Counted from the stretch's first letter, positions 7,852-17,202 are shown. The stretch is 64,000 nt of DNA from Paenibacillus oryzae (GCF_001675045.1 NZ_LYPA01000047.1:62001-126000), one strand, 5' to 3'. Made by a program: numbers and translations. Notes: generated by a model not told the origin, from the sequence alone.

Positions 7852-9636
7852 ATGTCCAATCAATATCCATTAACATGGGACCTGGATTCCATTTATCCCG
7901 GAGGCTCGTCCTCCAAAGCATTTTCGGCAGAGCTGGATGAAATAGCAACAAATATCGGAAAGCTGACGACTCTGCTGAACAAAAAAAATCGCCCTTCGCT
8001 TGAGCTTGTCAAAGAGCTGACCGGGCTGGCTCAGCGCGTGTTGATTGCGCTGCGGCAATCGGAGTCATTTGCAAGCTGCTTAATGGCGGAAAATGTGAAG
8101 GACCAAGCTGCTGCTGCTTTGAGCGATCGCGTTAATACATTAAGCGCCGACTATATGTCCGCGATGGCTCAATACGACGATATTCTTCGCAACATTGGCG
8201 ATAACGAGTGGGAAGCTATGCTTGCCGACCCGGAGCTTGGCGCCGTCGCTTTTTATTTGAATGAGCGCAGGGAGCTGGCAAAAATCAAGCTGTCTCCGGA
8301 GATGGAGGCGCTGATTGGCGATCTCTCCATTGACGGTTATCATGGCTGGGGCTATTTCTACAACACCATTGTTGCCCAGGCTCAATTCAAGGCAGTGGAA
8401 AAAAGCGGCGAATCCGTATTGCTGTCCGCAGGGCAAATGTTTAACCGGTTAAGCGACAGCGATCGCGAGGTTCGCAAGGCCGCATTCCAGGAATGGGAGC
8501 GCGAATGGGCGCGCAACGCGGATTTATGCGCCGACGTGCTTAATCGCATCGCCGGCTTCCGGCTTAAGCTGTATCAGCGCAGAGGCTGGGAGCAGGTGCT
8601 TCAGGAGCCGCTGCAAATCAATCGCATGAGCGAAAAAACGCTGTCCGCCATGTGGGAGGCTGTAAAGGAAGGGCAAAAGCTGCTTCAGCCTTATTTTCAG
8701 CGTAAGGCCGAGCTGTTTGGCCTTGAGCGGCTGGACTGGCATGATGTTGCCGCTCCTGTTAATACCTCGGAACGAATTATTCCGTTTGCGGAAGGCGCCG
8801 ATTTTATTTTGGAGCAGTTCCGCGAGTTTGATCCGCGGCTTGCCGATTTTTCCGAAAAAGCATTTAAAGAAGGATGGATCGAGGCGGAGGACCGTCCTGG
8901 CAAACGTCCCGGCGGATTTTGCACTTCATTGCCTAAAAGCCAGCAGACCCGTATTTTTATGACTTATTCCGGGACGATGGACAATTTGTCAACGCTGGCT
9001 CATGAGCTTGGCCATGCCTATCATCAGCATGTAATGGATGATCTGCCTCCGTTTGCGCATGAATATGCAATGAACGTGGCGGAGACGGCATCTACCTTTG
9101 CAGAAATCATCGTGACCGACCGGGCGCTTAAAGCCTCCAAGGACAAGGATGAAACGATTAGCCTGCTGGAGAGCAAAATCGGCAATGCGGTGGCGTTTTA
9201 TTCCAATATTTACGCCCGCTTCCTGTTTGAAACGCGTTTTTATGAAGCGCGCAAGCAAGGGCTGGTTTCGACTGAGGCGTTAAATGCTATGATGGAGGAA
9301 GCTCAAAGGGAAGCGTTCGGCGGAGCCTTGGGCGAGCTTCATCCCCATTTCTGGGCGGCCAAGCTGCATTTTTATTTGACGGATGTGCCGTTTTACAATT
9401 TCCCTTATACGTTTGGCTACTTGTTCAGTGCGGGCTTGTATGCACGGGCGAACCAGGAGGGAGAAGCCTTCCGCGACAAATACGTCGCTTTGCTTCGCGA
9501 CACCGGCTCCTTGACCGTTGAGCAGCTTGCGAAGAAGCATCTAGGCATCAATCTGGAGGAGCCTCAATTCTGGAAAGAAGCCGTTGCTCTGACAGCCGAC
9601 GATGTAGCTTTATTTTTGGAGCTGACAAAAAAATAA
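7852..9636 (+). CDS. pepF: oligoendopeptidase F, M3 family
   Basis: Cytoplasmic zinc metallopeptidase that cleaves short oligopeptides. The HELGH zinc motif is at residues 384-388, with the third ligand glutamate in the NVAETASTFAE helix near 411. The 594-residue length is typical of PepF. The N-terminal helical lid domain (about 1-190) is present. GAGGTG precedes the ATG. Instead of a terminator directly after the stop there is a MITE-like element from 9651. A weak hairpin-like region after that element may be the displaced original terminator. Confidence 0.93.
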   Translation: MSNQYPLTWDLDSIYPGGSSSKAFSAELDEIATNIGKLTTLLNKKNRPSLELVKELTGLAQRVLIALRQSESFASCLMAENVKDQAAAALSDRVNTLSADYMSAMAQYDDILRNIGDNEWEAMLADPELGAVAFYLNERRELAKIKLSPEMEALIGDLSIDGYHGWGYFYNTIVAQAQFKAVEKSGESVLLSAGQMFNRLSDSDREVRKAAFQEWEREWARNADLCADVLNRIAGFRLKLYQRRGWEQVLQEPLQINRMSEKTLSAMWEAVKEGQKLLQPYFQRKAELFGLERLDWHDVAAPVNTSERIIPFAEGADFILEQFREFDPRLADFSEKAFKEGWIEAEDRPGKRPGGFCTSLPKSQQTRIFMTYSGTMDNLSTLAHELGHAYHQHVMDDLPPFAHEYAMNVAETASTFAEIIVTDRALKASKDKDETISLLESKIGNAVAFYSNIYARFLFETRFYEARKQGLVSTEALNAMMEEAQREAFGGALGELHPHFWAAKLHFYLTDVPFYNFPYTFGYLFSAGLYARANQEGEAFRDKYVALLRDTGSLTVEQLAKKHLGINLEEPQFWKEAVALTADDVALFLELTKK

Positions 9637-9650
9637 TAGTCTGGAAAAAC

Positions 9651-9815
9651 TAGGGCGTGTCTGAATACTCCGAGAGGAACAAGTTGTGCCGAATTTTCGT
9701 TCCCTACAAGGAAGTTTTGTGCAGGCTTACCGGGGGTAAGTCAAGCAAAACTGACGCAGCAGGGGGCGAAAAGGCGGTGCAAGATGACCTCAAGCGGGTT
9801 TTCAGACACGCCCTA
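9651..9815. mobile_element. MITE-like element, copy 1 of 3
   Basis: 165-bp element with terminal inverted repeats TAGGGCGTGTCTGAA and TTCAGACACGCCCTA. The interior shares CCGAATTTTCGTTCC, CTTACCGGGGGTAAG and GCAGCAGGGGGC with the copy at 45283, and in part with the copy at 24111. It carries no transposase. TA at both ends fits a TA or TnA target duplication. It sits 15 bases after pepF. One frame across the element is open, but I regard it as fortuitous. Confidence 0.85.
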
Positions 9816-9904
9816 AAGGCTCCCGAGCGCAATGCGGGGTATTGATCGAAGGATCATTGACCATGCTGCGTAAGGGGGCTTTATTTATGCGAAAAAAGCA
9901 TATG

Positions 9905-9933
9905 TTGTACATGATATTCCAATGTGATATTTT
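9905..9933 (+). promoter_or_regulatory. candidate ccpN promoter
   Basis: TTGTAC and TATTTT are separated by 17 bases. The region downstream includes a solo MITE-like end at 9978-10004. Confidence 0.45.
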
Positions 9934-9969
9934 ATACAGGTGTATAGTTAGAAAAATGCTACACTTTAA

Positions 9970-10704
9970 TTGTCTTATAGGACGTGTTCAAATAGTCCGG
10001 AAGGTATAATTCGCAATGGAAAGCGGATAGTTCGGGAGGGGAAAACGATTCAGCTCACATCCAGACAGTTGGAACTGATTGAACTGGTCAAGCAGCATGC
10101 GCCGGTGACCGGCGAGCAGCTAGCGGAATATTTGGGTGTCAGCCGCCCAACGCTTCGTTCGGACTTGTCTCTGCTGGTTATGCTGGGCATGCTGGACGCC
10201 AAGCCGAAGGTCGGTTATTTCCTTGGCACTCAATATCGCGCCGGCAACGCGCCATTACAACGTTTTCACAATTTGAAAGTAAGGGAAGTGCAAGGCGTTC
10301 CCGTCAATATACCCGAAACGCTTTCCGTACACGATGCCGTTATTACTTTATTTATGGAAAATGCGGACACCTTGCTGGTCGTGACGGAGAGCAACCGGTT
10401 TGCGGGAATTATTACGCCCAAGGATTTGCTTAAAATTACGCTGGGCAATGCCTCTGCGGCATCTATTCCTGTCAGTATGGTCATGACCCGTTATCCCAAT
10501 ATCGTCACCCTGAGTCCGGAAAATTCAGTCATGGACGCCATTGTCAAAATGTCGCAGCATCAGCTGGATTGTTTGCCGGTGCTTATGCCGGAGGAGGAGC
10601 CGGGGGCAAATCCGGTTTTGGCGGGATGGGTTTCCAAGTCCAGCATTATTGCTATTATGGCGGATATGGCCTCGGACGGAGAAACGGGGGAAGGCGGACG
10701 ATGA
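9970..10704 (+). CDS. ccpN: CcpN-type repressor of gluconeogenic genes
   Basis: Transcriptional repressor with an N-terminal winged-helix HTH (about residues 30-85, GEQLAEYLGVSRPTLRSDL) and two CBS domains (about 100-235) that bind adenine nucleotides. In B. subtilis CcpN represses gapB and pckA during glycolytic growth. The start is problematic. The only ordinary in-frame start is TTG at 9970, which has no ribosome binding site and lies just ahead of the MITE-like remnant. A strong GGGAGGGG site sits six bases before an ATT at 10048, and translation from that ATT would match the length of B. subtilis CcpN. The listed start is the conventional one. The stop overlaps the next gene by ATGA, so the pair is coupled. 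Confidence 0.88.
   Translation: MSYRTCSNSPEGIIRNGKRIVREGKTIQLTSRQLELIELVKQHAPVTGEQLAEYLGVSRPTLRSDLSLLVMLGMLDAKPKVGYFLGTQYRAGNAPLQRFHNLKVREVQGVPVNIPETLSVHDAVITLFMENADTLLVVTESNRFAGIITPKDLLKITLGNASAASIPVSMVMTRYPNIVTLSPENSVMDAIVKMSQHQLDCLPVLMPEEEPGANPVLAGWVSKSSIIAIMADMASDGETGEGGR
9978..10004 (+). repeat. solo end of the MITE-like family in the ccpN leader
   Basis: TAGGACGTGTTCAAATAG and the bases after it match the end of the element at 24275 (read on the minus strand) at about 22 of 28 positions, including the inner GGAAGG. The rest of the element is absent. This looks like a deletion remnant. Confidence 0.55.
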
Positions 10705-11501
10705 CCAAAGGTACCATTTATGTGTGCTCCGACGCAGTTGGCGAAACCGCGGAGGCGGTTGCCAAAGCTACGCTCCGCCAGTTTACCGAAGGCGATGTCA
10801 AGATTAAGCGGTATGGGCACATCCGAAGCGAGGAAGAAATTGTCCGCATCGTTTCAGAGGCAGCGGAAAGCGGCGGTTTTATCAGCTATACGCTGGTTCA
10901 GCCGGAGCTTAGGGAGCTGATGAAGGAGGAGGCTGTGCGGCTGGGCGTACGTGCGGTTGATGTAATGGGTCCGATGATGCAGGCCTATATCGACACGTTT
11001 GGCGATTTTCCCAGCAAGCAGCCGGGGCTGCTCCACTCGGTTAATGAGGATTATTACCAGCGGATGGAGGCCATCGAGTTTGCGGTTAAATATGATGACG
11101 GCAAGGATGTCAGAGGGCTGACACAGGCCCGGGTTGTTTTGATCGGGGTATCGCGCACATCCAAAACCCCGCTTAGCATCTTTTTATCCCACAAGGGAGT
11201 TAAGGTAGCTAATCTGCCGCTTATCCCCGAGGTTAATGTGCCTGCTGAGCTTCAGACAGGCCCGGACAGACTGATTGTGGGACTCACCATGCAGCCGGAG
11301 CATTTATATGAAATTCGCACGGAACGGCTCAAAAGTCTGGGGCTGCCGGCCTCGGCCCATTATGCCTCGATTGAGAGGATCCAGAGCGAGCTTCGATATG
11401 CGGCCTCCGTCATGGAGTCGCTGTCTTGTCCGGTCATTGATGTTACCAACCGCGCAATCGAGGAGACCGCGGGCATTATCCTGGAGTGGTTGAACCGATA
11501 A
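10701..11501 (+). CDS. PPDK regulatory protein (DUF299 kinase/pyrophosphorylase)
   Basis: Bifunctional enzyme family that reversibly phosphorylates pyruvate phosphate dikinase or PEP synthase. The product is 266 residues. It has the N-terminal YVCSDAVGETAEAV segment and the P-loop-like GVSRTSKTPLSIFLS (about 149-163). The ATG at 10701 overlaps the ccpN stop. This matches the B. subtilis ccpN-yqfL operon, which links the two products to control of carbon flow between glycolysis and gluconeogenesis. A longer in-frame reading from 10569 has no separate support. Confidence 0.93.
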   Translation: MTKGTIYVCSDAVGETAEAVAKATLRQFTEGDVKIKRYGHIRSEEEIVRIVSEAAESGGFISYTLVQPELRELMKEEAVRLGVRAVDVMGPMMQAYIDTFGDFPSKQPGLLHSVNEDYYQRMEAIEFAVKYDDGKDVRGLTQARVVLIGVSRTSKTPLSIFLSHKGVKVANLPLIPEVNVPAELQTGPDRLIVGLTMQPEHLYEIRTERLKSLGLPASAHYASIERIQSELRYAASVMESLSCPVIDVTNRAIEETAGIILEWLNR

Positions 11502-11596
11502 GGAACAAGGATGAAAGTTGAACTATAGAAACTAGCGTTTGACCAGAAGGTGTATGGTTCTGGAGAAGCAAAATTTATAAAACGGAGGGAATTATC

Positions 11597-12001
11597 ATGG
11601 AAAAAACATTTGTGATGGTTAAACCAGATGGCGTAAAACGGGGATTAATCGGTGCCATCGTGGCCCGTTTTGAAAATAAAGGCTTTACGCTGGTCAAGGG
11701 CGAGCTGATGCAGCTTTCCAGAGAAAAAGCGGAGGTTCATTACGGCCACTTGCGCGCAAAGCCGTTTTTTGGAGAGCTTGTTGACTTTATCACTTCCGGC
11801 CCGGTGTTTGCGATGGTGCTGGAGGGCAAAGACGCCATTAAAAATTCCCGCCTGTTAATTGGGGCAACCAACCCTTCCGAAGCGGGAGCAGGGACCATCA
11901 GAGGCGATTTTGCGCTTGACGTGGAAGCCAATATCGTACACGGCTCGGACTCCGCCGAAAATGCAGAAATCGAAATCGAGCGCTTTTTTGGCAAGGGGTA
12001 G
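11597..12001 (+). CDS. ndk: nucleoside diphosphate kinase
   Basis: Transfers the gamma phosphate between nucleoside triphosphates and diphosphates. The catalytic histidine is His115 in NIVHGSDS, with the [16 protein letters not shown] segment before it. The 134-residue length is slightly below the usual 140-150. GGAGG precedes the ATG. The leader at about 11517-11574 contains a motif that recurs upstream of sbp and of the response regulator at 47387. A strong terminator follows. Confidence 0.96.
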   Translation: MEKTFVMVKPDGVKRGLIGAIVARFENKGFTLVKGELMQLSREKAEVHYGHLRAKPFFGELVDFITSGPVFAMVLEGKDAIKNSRLLIGATNPSEAGAGTIRGDFALDVEANIVHGSDSAENAEIEIERFFGKG

Positions 12002-12057
12002 TTGACGGGAAGCAAGTTCTTGTGGTAGATTTTTACCAAGTAAATACGCAAACACGG

Positions 12058-12107
12058 AAGCACCGTATAGGAGCAGCAGACCGCTGCCCTTGTACGGTGC
12101 TTTTTTT
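12058..12107 (+). terminator. ndk terminator
   Basis: AAGCACCGTA pairs with TACGGTGCTT across a GC-rich loop, followed by seven Ts. A second small hairpin, TGCTCCTGTCGGAGCA, lies at 12116-12131. Confidence 0.88.
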
Positions 12108-12178
12108 GCGTATTTTGCTCCTGTCGGAGCAGTGGAAGTAAAGGGGCAGCTGATTAATGAGGAAGGGAGGAAATAGAG

Positions 12179-13318
12179 ATGGGCAAGATTCAATTGGGAT
12201 TGGCGGTAAGCGATATGGAATATACGCGAAGGCTTGCGGAATATGTGCGATGCGGACCGTTTCGGGATCGCTGCCAGCTTGTTGCCTTCACGAATGCCGA
12301 GGCCTGCCGGCGTTATATCAAGCAAGGCTTTGCGATGGAGCTTGTTGCGGGCGAGCCCGCTCTGCTGGAGGAGCTGAAGCCCGAGCTGGCGCAGACGCGG
12401 CAGGTTGCTCTGGTTGGCAGGCTGGGAGAAAGCCGGATTCAGGAGGAAGCGCTTCGTTATCAGGCGCTTCCGCAATTGCTGCAATCGCTGCTGGAACGTA
12501 ATGTTGCGGCATTGGCTGGCAAAGTAATGGCGGGAGGCGCTATCGGCGGATATGAGGAGGGGCCCGTTGTTATCGGCGTCAGCTCTGTGTCCGGCGGTGT
12601 CGGAGTTACGGCGCTTTCGCTTCATCTGGCTAACGGTGCCGGGAGCATGGGTCTGCAAACCTGCTATCTTAACCTGGAGCGCTGGAATACGGCAAACTTA
12701 TGGCTTGACGGCCATCATGCTTCCGCCAAAGGCGGCGGATTATCGGAGCTGTTATACGAAATCAAGGCGCACGGGAAGGCGGACAAGGAATGGCTTGGGG
12801 CGAACCGTAATCACAATACCACGCTCAAGGGAGATTATTTGACGGGGTTTAGCCATCCCGGAGACCGTGAAAACCTAACGGCCGAAGATGCCGTTGCCTT
12901 GATTGACTACATTGCAGGCTCGGGCCGTTACAGGGTTATTATTGTGGACCTGGACCACGAGCTCTGTGAATTGCATCTATCGGTGCTGGAGCGCTGCAAT
13001 ACCAGCTTCTACGTTGTGGCGGATGAAGCTTCCTCGCTTGGCAAGCTGTCGCTTGCATGGGGGTACGCCAACCATAAATGGGGAGAACGCCATAGCCGCA
13101 TGCTTGCAAGCAATTGGGTTGTGCGCAATCGCATGACGGGCATGGGGACGCTGGCGCTGCCGCATGAATACCGCAGTGCGCCGGGCGGGCTTCCCGATGT
13201 GGAGGCTTGGCGGGAAGGGCGGCGGGGCAAGCTGCTGGAGTCCCCCGCCTTCCGAGCCGCTTCGGCGGAATTGCTCAAGCTGGCGCTAAAAAGCGAGGCG
13301 GCCCGATATGTCCATTGA
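12179..13318 (+). CDS. TadZ/CpaE-like ATPase-fold protein
   Basis: First gene of the Tad/Flp pilus operon. The N-terminal part (1-125) resembles a degenerate receiver domain. From about residue 130 it has a MinD/ParA fold with a deviant Walker A, SSVSGGVGVTALSLHL, that lacks both the signature and the catalytic lysine. VIIVDLDHELCELHL (about 258-272) resembles the ParA Walker B region. TadZ/CpaE proteins place the secretion machine at cell poles, and several have such atypical ATP sites. GGGAGGAAA precedes the ATG. The stop overlaps the TadA gene by 11 bases. Confidence 0.8.
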   Translation: MGKIQLGLAVSDMEYTRRLAEYVRCGPFRDRCQLVAFTNAEACRRYIKQGFAMELVAGEPALLEELKPELAQTRQVALVGRLGESRIQEEALRYQALPQLLQSLLERNVAALAGKVMAGGAIGGYEEGPVVIGVSSVSGGVGVTALSLHLANGAGSMGLQTCYLNLERWNTANLWLDGHHASAKGGGLSELLYEIKAHGKADKEWLGANRNHNTTLKGDYLTGFSHPGDRENLTAEDAVALIDYIAGSGRYRVIIVDLDHELCELHLSVLERCNTSFYVVADEASSLGKLSLAWGYANHKWGERHSRMLASNWVVRNRMTGMGTLALPHEYRSAPGGLPDVEAWREGRRGKLLESPAFRAASAELLKLALKSEAARYVH

Positions 13319-14540
13319 CGGGGCCGTTAGCGAGCTGAGGGAGGTCATCCGCTCTGAAATCGATTTTGGCGGGGCGATCACCGATGAAGAGCTGTTGCGG
13401 AAAACAGAGGAGGCTGTGTTGAATTGGTGCGGCCAAAACCCGCTTCCGGCAGCGGAAAAGGTTAACCTGGTGCGCCGAATCTATCATTCCTTTAGAGGGC
13501 TGGACGTTTTGCAGCCGCTTATGGATGATCCATCCGTTACGGAAATTATGATTAACAGCCATGAGGATATTTTTGTGGAGCGGAACGGAGAAATGGAGCG
13601 TCATTCCGTCCGTTTTGAAAGCCGGGAGCGGCTGGAGGATTTGATCCAGCACGTGGTAGCGGAGGTCAACCGCGTCGTTAATATGTCCTCGCCTATTGTT
13701 GACGCTAGGCTTCGCGACGGTTCTCGGATACATGTTGTACTTCCGCCAATTGCGCTTAAAGGTCCTTGTCTGACGATCCGAAAATTTAGCGATCAGCCTA
13801 TAACGCTGGAACGGCTTGTGCAGCTTGGAGCATTAAGCCAGGAGGCTGCTGATTTTCTGCGGGTGCTGGTAGAGGCCAAATACAATATTTTTATAAGCGG
13901 CGGCACGGGAACGGGAAAAACGACCTTTCTTGGCGCTTTGTCCAGGTACATTCCGGCTGACGAAAGGGTTGTAACCATCGAGGATTCCGCCGAGCTGCAA
14001 ATCAGGACGGTGCCCAATCTGGTATCGCTGGAAACCAGAAACGCAAACACAGAGGGCAAAGGAAAAATCGGCATCGACGATTTGATCCGCGCTTCGCTCC
14101 GAATGCGTCCCAACCGGATTATTATCGGGGAGGTGCGTGGGGCGGAGGCGTTTGATCTGCTGCAAGCGCTGAATACCGGCCATGACGGCTCGATCTCCAC
14201 CGGTCATGCTAACAGCGCAAAGGATATGATGCTGCGTCTGGAAAGTATGGTGATGGGTGGAGCGGAGCTGCCGCTTCCGGTAATAAGGGCGCAAATTGCC
14301 TCCGCGCTGGATATTGTTGTCCATCTTTCACGGTTCAGGGACAAAACCCGGAAGGTTGCGGAGATTTGCGAGGTTTGTGGTGTTCAGGAGGGCGAAATCA
14401 GGCTGAAGCGTCTTTATCATTTTGAAGAAGAGGGCGAGCGGAACGGGAAAGTGATCGGCGGGCTGAAGGCAACCGGAGAAACGTTAAGCAATACCGATAA
14501 GCTGCTGCTTGCCGGAAAGGGACAATATGTCAAAGGCTGA
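13308..14540 (+). CDS. tadA: TadA/CpaF pilus secretion ATPase
   Basis: Type II/IV secretion hexameric ATPase that powers assembly of Flp-type pili. Walker A GGTGTGKT is near residues 198-205, the Walker B-like RIIIGEVRG near 268, and the HAN region (STGHANSAKDM) near 300. The 410 residues are typical of CpaF. The start lies within the 3' end of the TadZ gene, which implies translational coupling. A TadB gene begins 14 bases before its stop. Confidence 0.93.
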   Translation: MSIDGAVSELREVIRSEIDFGGAITDEELLRKTEEAVLNWCGQNPLPAAEKVNLVRRIYHSFRGLDVLQPLMDDPSVTEIMINSHEDIFVERNGEMERHSVRFESRERLEDLIQHVVAEVNRVVNMSSPIVDARLRDGSRIHVVLPPIALKGPCLTIRKFSDQPITLERLVQLGALSQEAADFLRVLVEAKYNIFISGGTGTGKTTFLGALSRYIPADERVVTIEDSAELQIRTVPNLVSLETRNANTEGKGKIGIDDLIRASLRMRPNRIIIGEVRGAEAFDLLQALNTGHDGSISTGHANSAKDMMLRLESMVMGGAELPLPVIRAQIASALDIVVHLSRFRDKTRKVAEICEVCGVQEGEIRLKRLYHFEEEGERNGKVIGGLKATGETLSNTDKLLLAGKGQYVKG

Positions 14541-15363
14541 GCAGGGAGTTTTGGCGAAATGGGCTTATTGGTGCGGATGGGAACGTGTTTGGTCCGGGAC
14601 CAAGGCTGCGAGCCGGATAAGCGCCGTTAATTACGGCGTCTACACATTAAGTGTCAGAGAGCTGCTGCTGTTTGCTTTAATCGGCTGCGGGGGCATATTC
14701 GGCGGAACTTACATTTTTTATCATTCCGTATGGGTTGCAGGCTTGGCGGGGCTGCTTGGCCTTGCTGCACCCCGCTATGGACGCGCATTGCTGCTGGACC
14801 GGAGAAAAAAACAGCTGAAGCTGCAATTCAAGGAAGCGTTGTTTTCGTTGACCTCGTCGCTTGCTGCCGGACGGTCTATTGAAAATGCATTTCGCTCATC
14901 GCTGGAGGATTTACATATGCTCTTTGGCGATTCCAAAAGCGATATTATTGCCGAATTTACAGTCATTTGCCGCAGGCTGGATAACGGGGAGCCGCTTGAA
15001 GCCGCGCTTCGCCATTTTGCAGAACGCGCCCATAGCGAGGAAATTACGCAATTCGTCGATGTCATAGGCGCCTGCAAGCGGTCTGGCGGCGATTTGGTAG
15101 AGGTGATGAGACGGACTGCAACCGTAATAGGGGAAAAGCTGACCGTGGAGTCGGATATTATGGTGCTTATTGCTCAAAAGAAACTGGAATCACGCATCAT
15201 GATGGCGGTTCCGTTTGTATTCATGGGATTTCTGTCCTTTGCAGCCCCGGACTATATGACGCCTCTCTACAGCGGCATCGGCTATGTTTTGCTGACGGTG
15301 ACCTTGGGATTGCTGCTTTGCTGCTATTGGGCGATGGGCAAGCTGATGACATTTGATATCTAG
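14527..15363 (+). CDS. TadB-like inner membrane platform protein
   Basis: Type II secretion F-domain protein of 278 residues. Two hydrophobic segments lie near residues 43-85, followed by a helical F domain (about 100-225; SLAAGRSIENAF, CKRSGGDLVEVM) and two more membrane segments at the C terminus. It forms the platform on which TadA acts. I chose ATG 14527, preceded by AAAGGG; an in-frame start at 14509 lies deeper in tadA with no site. The TadC-like gene follows after nine bases. Confidence 0.85.
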   Translation: MSKAEQGVLAKWAYWCGWERVWSGTKAASRISAVNYGVYTLSVRELLLFALIGCGGIFGGTYIFYHSVWVAGLAGLLGLAAPRYGRALLLDRRKKQLKLQFKEALFSLTSSLAAGRSIENAFRSSLEDLHMLFGDSKSDIIAEFTVICRRLDNGEPLEAALRHFAERAHSEEITQFVDVIGACKRSGGDLVEVMRRTATVIGEKLTVESDIMVLIAQKKLESRIMMAVPFVFMGFLSFAAPDYMTPLYSGIGYVLLTVTLGLLLCCYWAMGKLMTFDI

Positions 15364-15372
15364 GAGGCTACT

Positions 15373-16284
15373 ATGGGGTCAATTTTTGCCTGTTTGCTCA
15401 CGGCGGCATGGGCTGCGCTGTATATCGGATCATCGGGAAAAAGCAAGCCGGGCGGTCAAAAAAGGGGGAAAAGCCGCCGAGAAGGAGAAAAAAGGCGGAA
15501 CTCAGGAGGCGGACAAGCTTCGCAGCTGAAGGCAAAGTGGCTGACAGAACCGTTTGTATATGCGTTATCGTCAGTATCCCATTGGCATTTGACTCAGCAA
15601 TACACCAATAGCTACCATGCCCGGATGATGGTGCTGAATGGACCCGCATGGAAGGGGGATGCCTCCCGCGAAAAGCTTGCCGAAGCGTTTGGAAGCGGCT
15701 TTGCCTTGCTCTGGTGCTGCTCCTGGATTTCCTGGATTGGCGGCGAGAAGCTTGTGCTCCTGATTGGTTTTTTGCTTTTTATCGTTCTAGCATTCCGTAC
15801 CTACGTGGAAGCGGGCCGCGAGCTGGAAAAAAGAAGAAGGCTGATTGTAGCTGCTTTGCCGGACAAGTTAAGCAAGCTGATGCTGCTTGTTGGAGCAGGA
15901 GAAACGGTGCAAGGCGCGTTTCACCGATGCGCGGACGGCTTAGGGGACAAGCCTGTCCATCCGCTTGACAGGGAATGGCTCAAAGCAAGCCTTTCGTTAG
16001 CAAACGGAGAAAGCTTCAGCGTTGTGATGGAGCGCTTCAGCCGACAATGCGCCGTTCAGGAGGCGGCTGTTTTTACGGCGGTGCTGCTGTTGAATTATAA
16101 ACGGGGCGGCGAGCACTTTACGCTGGCGCTGCGCGAGCTTTCCTATTCTTTATGGGAGAAGCGCAAGGCCTTGGCAAGAATCAGAGGAGAAGAGGCTTCG
16201 TCTAAGCTTGTTTTTCCTCTTGCGGCTATCTTGTTCATCATGATGATTATTGTTGCCGCTCCTGCTGTTTTGATGATGTCTTAA
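15373..16284 (+). CDS. TadC-like inner membrane platform protein
   Basis: Second F-domain protein of the Tad system, 303 residues. It has an N-terminal membrane segment, a basic Lys/Arg-rich stretch near residues 22-52, a central membrane hairpin (about 110-140), the F-domain core (KLMLLVGAGETVQGAF near 172) and a C-terminal membrane helix. GGAGG precedes the ATG. The tandem tadB-tadC arrangement is standard. The basic linker is longer than usual. Confidence 0.82.
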   Translation: MGSIFACLLTAAWAALYIGSSGKSKPGGQKRGKSRREGEKRRNSGGGQASQLKAKWLTEPFVYALSSVSHWHLTQQYTNSYHARMMVLNGPAWKGDASREKLAEAFGSGFALLWCCSWISWIGGEKLVLLIGFLLFIVLAFRTYVEAGRELEKRRRLIVAALPDKLSKLMLLVGAGETVQGAFHRCADGLGDKPVHPLDREWLKASLSLANGESFSVVMERFSRQCAVQEAAVFTAVLLLNYKRGGEHFTLALRELSYSLWEKRKALARIRGEEASSKLVFPLAAILFIMMIIVAAPAVLMMS

Positions 16285-16308
16285 AAAACAAAAAAAGGAT
16301 GGTACGCC

Positions 16309-16497
16309 ATGTTGAAACTTTATGGAAAAATGAAATCGTTTTGGTCAAATGAGCAAGGGCTTGGCACATTGGAAATTATTTTGATCATTGCTGTTGTTAT
16401 CATTATTGCACTGCTCTTCAAGGACTGGATTATCGACCTGATCGAAACGTTGATGGGAAAAGCCGATGATGAGGCCTCCCGCATTTTTGAAAAGTAA
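16309..16497 (+). CDS. Flp1-like pilin
   Basis: 62-residue pilin candidate. A short charged N-terminus with EQGLGTLEIILIIAVVIII matches the class IV prepilin cleavage and hydrophobic pattern, with Glu at mature position 5 after a G-x-x-T-L-E context. Flp1-like pilins in Bacillota have this size and place between tadC and tadE. It should be processed by the A24 peptidase at 20397. AAAGGATGG precedes the ATG. Confidence 0.82.
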   Translation: MLKLYGKMKSFWSNEQGLGTLEIILIIAVVIIIALLFKDWIIDLIETLMGKADDEASRIFEK

Positions 16498-16501
16498 TCC
16501 C

Positions 16502-17191
16502 ATGAAGCGGTGGCTAAAGGACGAACGAGGCAGCTTTACGATGGAATCATCCTTTGTTTTTCCCGTTTTGTTTGCTATGGTGATGCTTTTTATTGTTTTG
16601 GGCTGCTACCTTTATCAAAAAACAATCGTGTTTTATTACGCCTCGGCGGTTGCGGAAAGAACGGCTTTTGGCTGGGACAACAGTAATCGCCATCCCGCAA
16701 CGGGCATTCTTTCTGAGCCGGCTTACGATCCGTTATATTGGCGCATGAGCAGTGATGGCGTGTTGGGAAGTCTGCTAAAATCCGGCTGGCGGGGCGAAAC
16801 GGCGAGCATCAAGCTGCCCGAGGAAATCGGCATGGTCAAGGACGGCTATGCGGGGCTTGGTGAGCGGAAGCTGGCTTTAGGCGCTGGCTCCATTACAGCA
16901 GGGGGGCTTTCGTTTAAAGGGGAATCGGGAGTTATAAATGCCGGGTTTAGCCGTTATGTGGAAATAAAGCTTAAAAAGCCGATGGAGCTTGCCCCTCGGC
17001 AATCCGGCTGGTCCTGGGATGAGCCGGCCGGAGCGGGTAGAGGGTATTTGTCTGATCCGGTGGAGTTTATTCGCAGTGTCGACCTTGTACGTTATTACGT
17101 CCAGCGGTTTTCAAGCGACTCCGCGCAATCGGAGGGCGGCAAAGAAAATGCGGCCAAAGCGCTGGCGCCCTATAGGCCGGATGCGAAATAG
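16502..17191 (+). CDS. TadE-like pseudopilin
   Basis: 230-residue protein with a prepilin-like N-terminus, DERGSFTMESSFVFPVLFAM, where Glu and the following hydrophobic helix fit TadE-family minor pseudopilins. The rest is extracytoplasmic with no known fold. I chose ATG 16502, four bases after the pilin stop. An in-frame ATG at 16466 lies inside the pilin gene. Neither start has a strong ribosome binding site, so reinitiation from the pilin gene is likely. Confidence 0.75.
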   Translation: MKRWLKDERGSFTMESSFVFPVLFAMVMLFIVLGCYLYQKTIVFYYASAVAERTAFGWDNSNRHPATGILSEPAYDPLYWRMSSDGVLGSLLKSGWRGETASIKLPEEIGMVKDGYAGLGERKLALGAGSITAGGLSFKGESGVINAGFSRYVEIKLKKPMELAPRQSGWSWDEPAGAGRGYLSDPVEFIRSVDLVRYYVQRFSSDSAQSEGGKENAAKALAPYRPDAK

Positions 17192-17202
17192 GAGGATGCC
17201 GG

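Noticed and set aside
9657..9845. Small gene inside MITE copy 1 (and its counterpart at 24000-24269)
   Set aside because: The similar peptides result from the shared element sequence. There is no ribosome binding site and changes between copies are not biased to silent positions.
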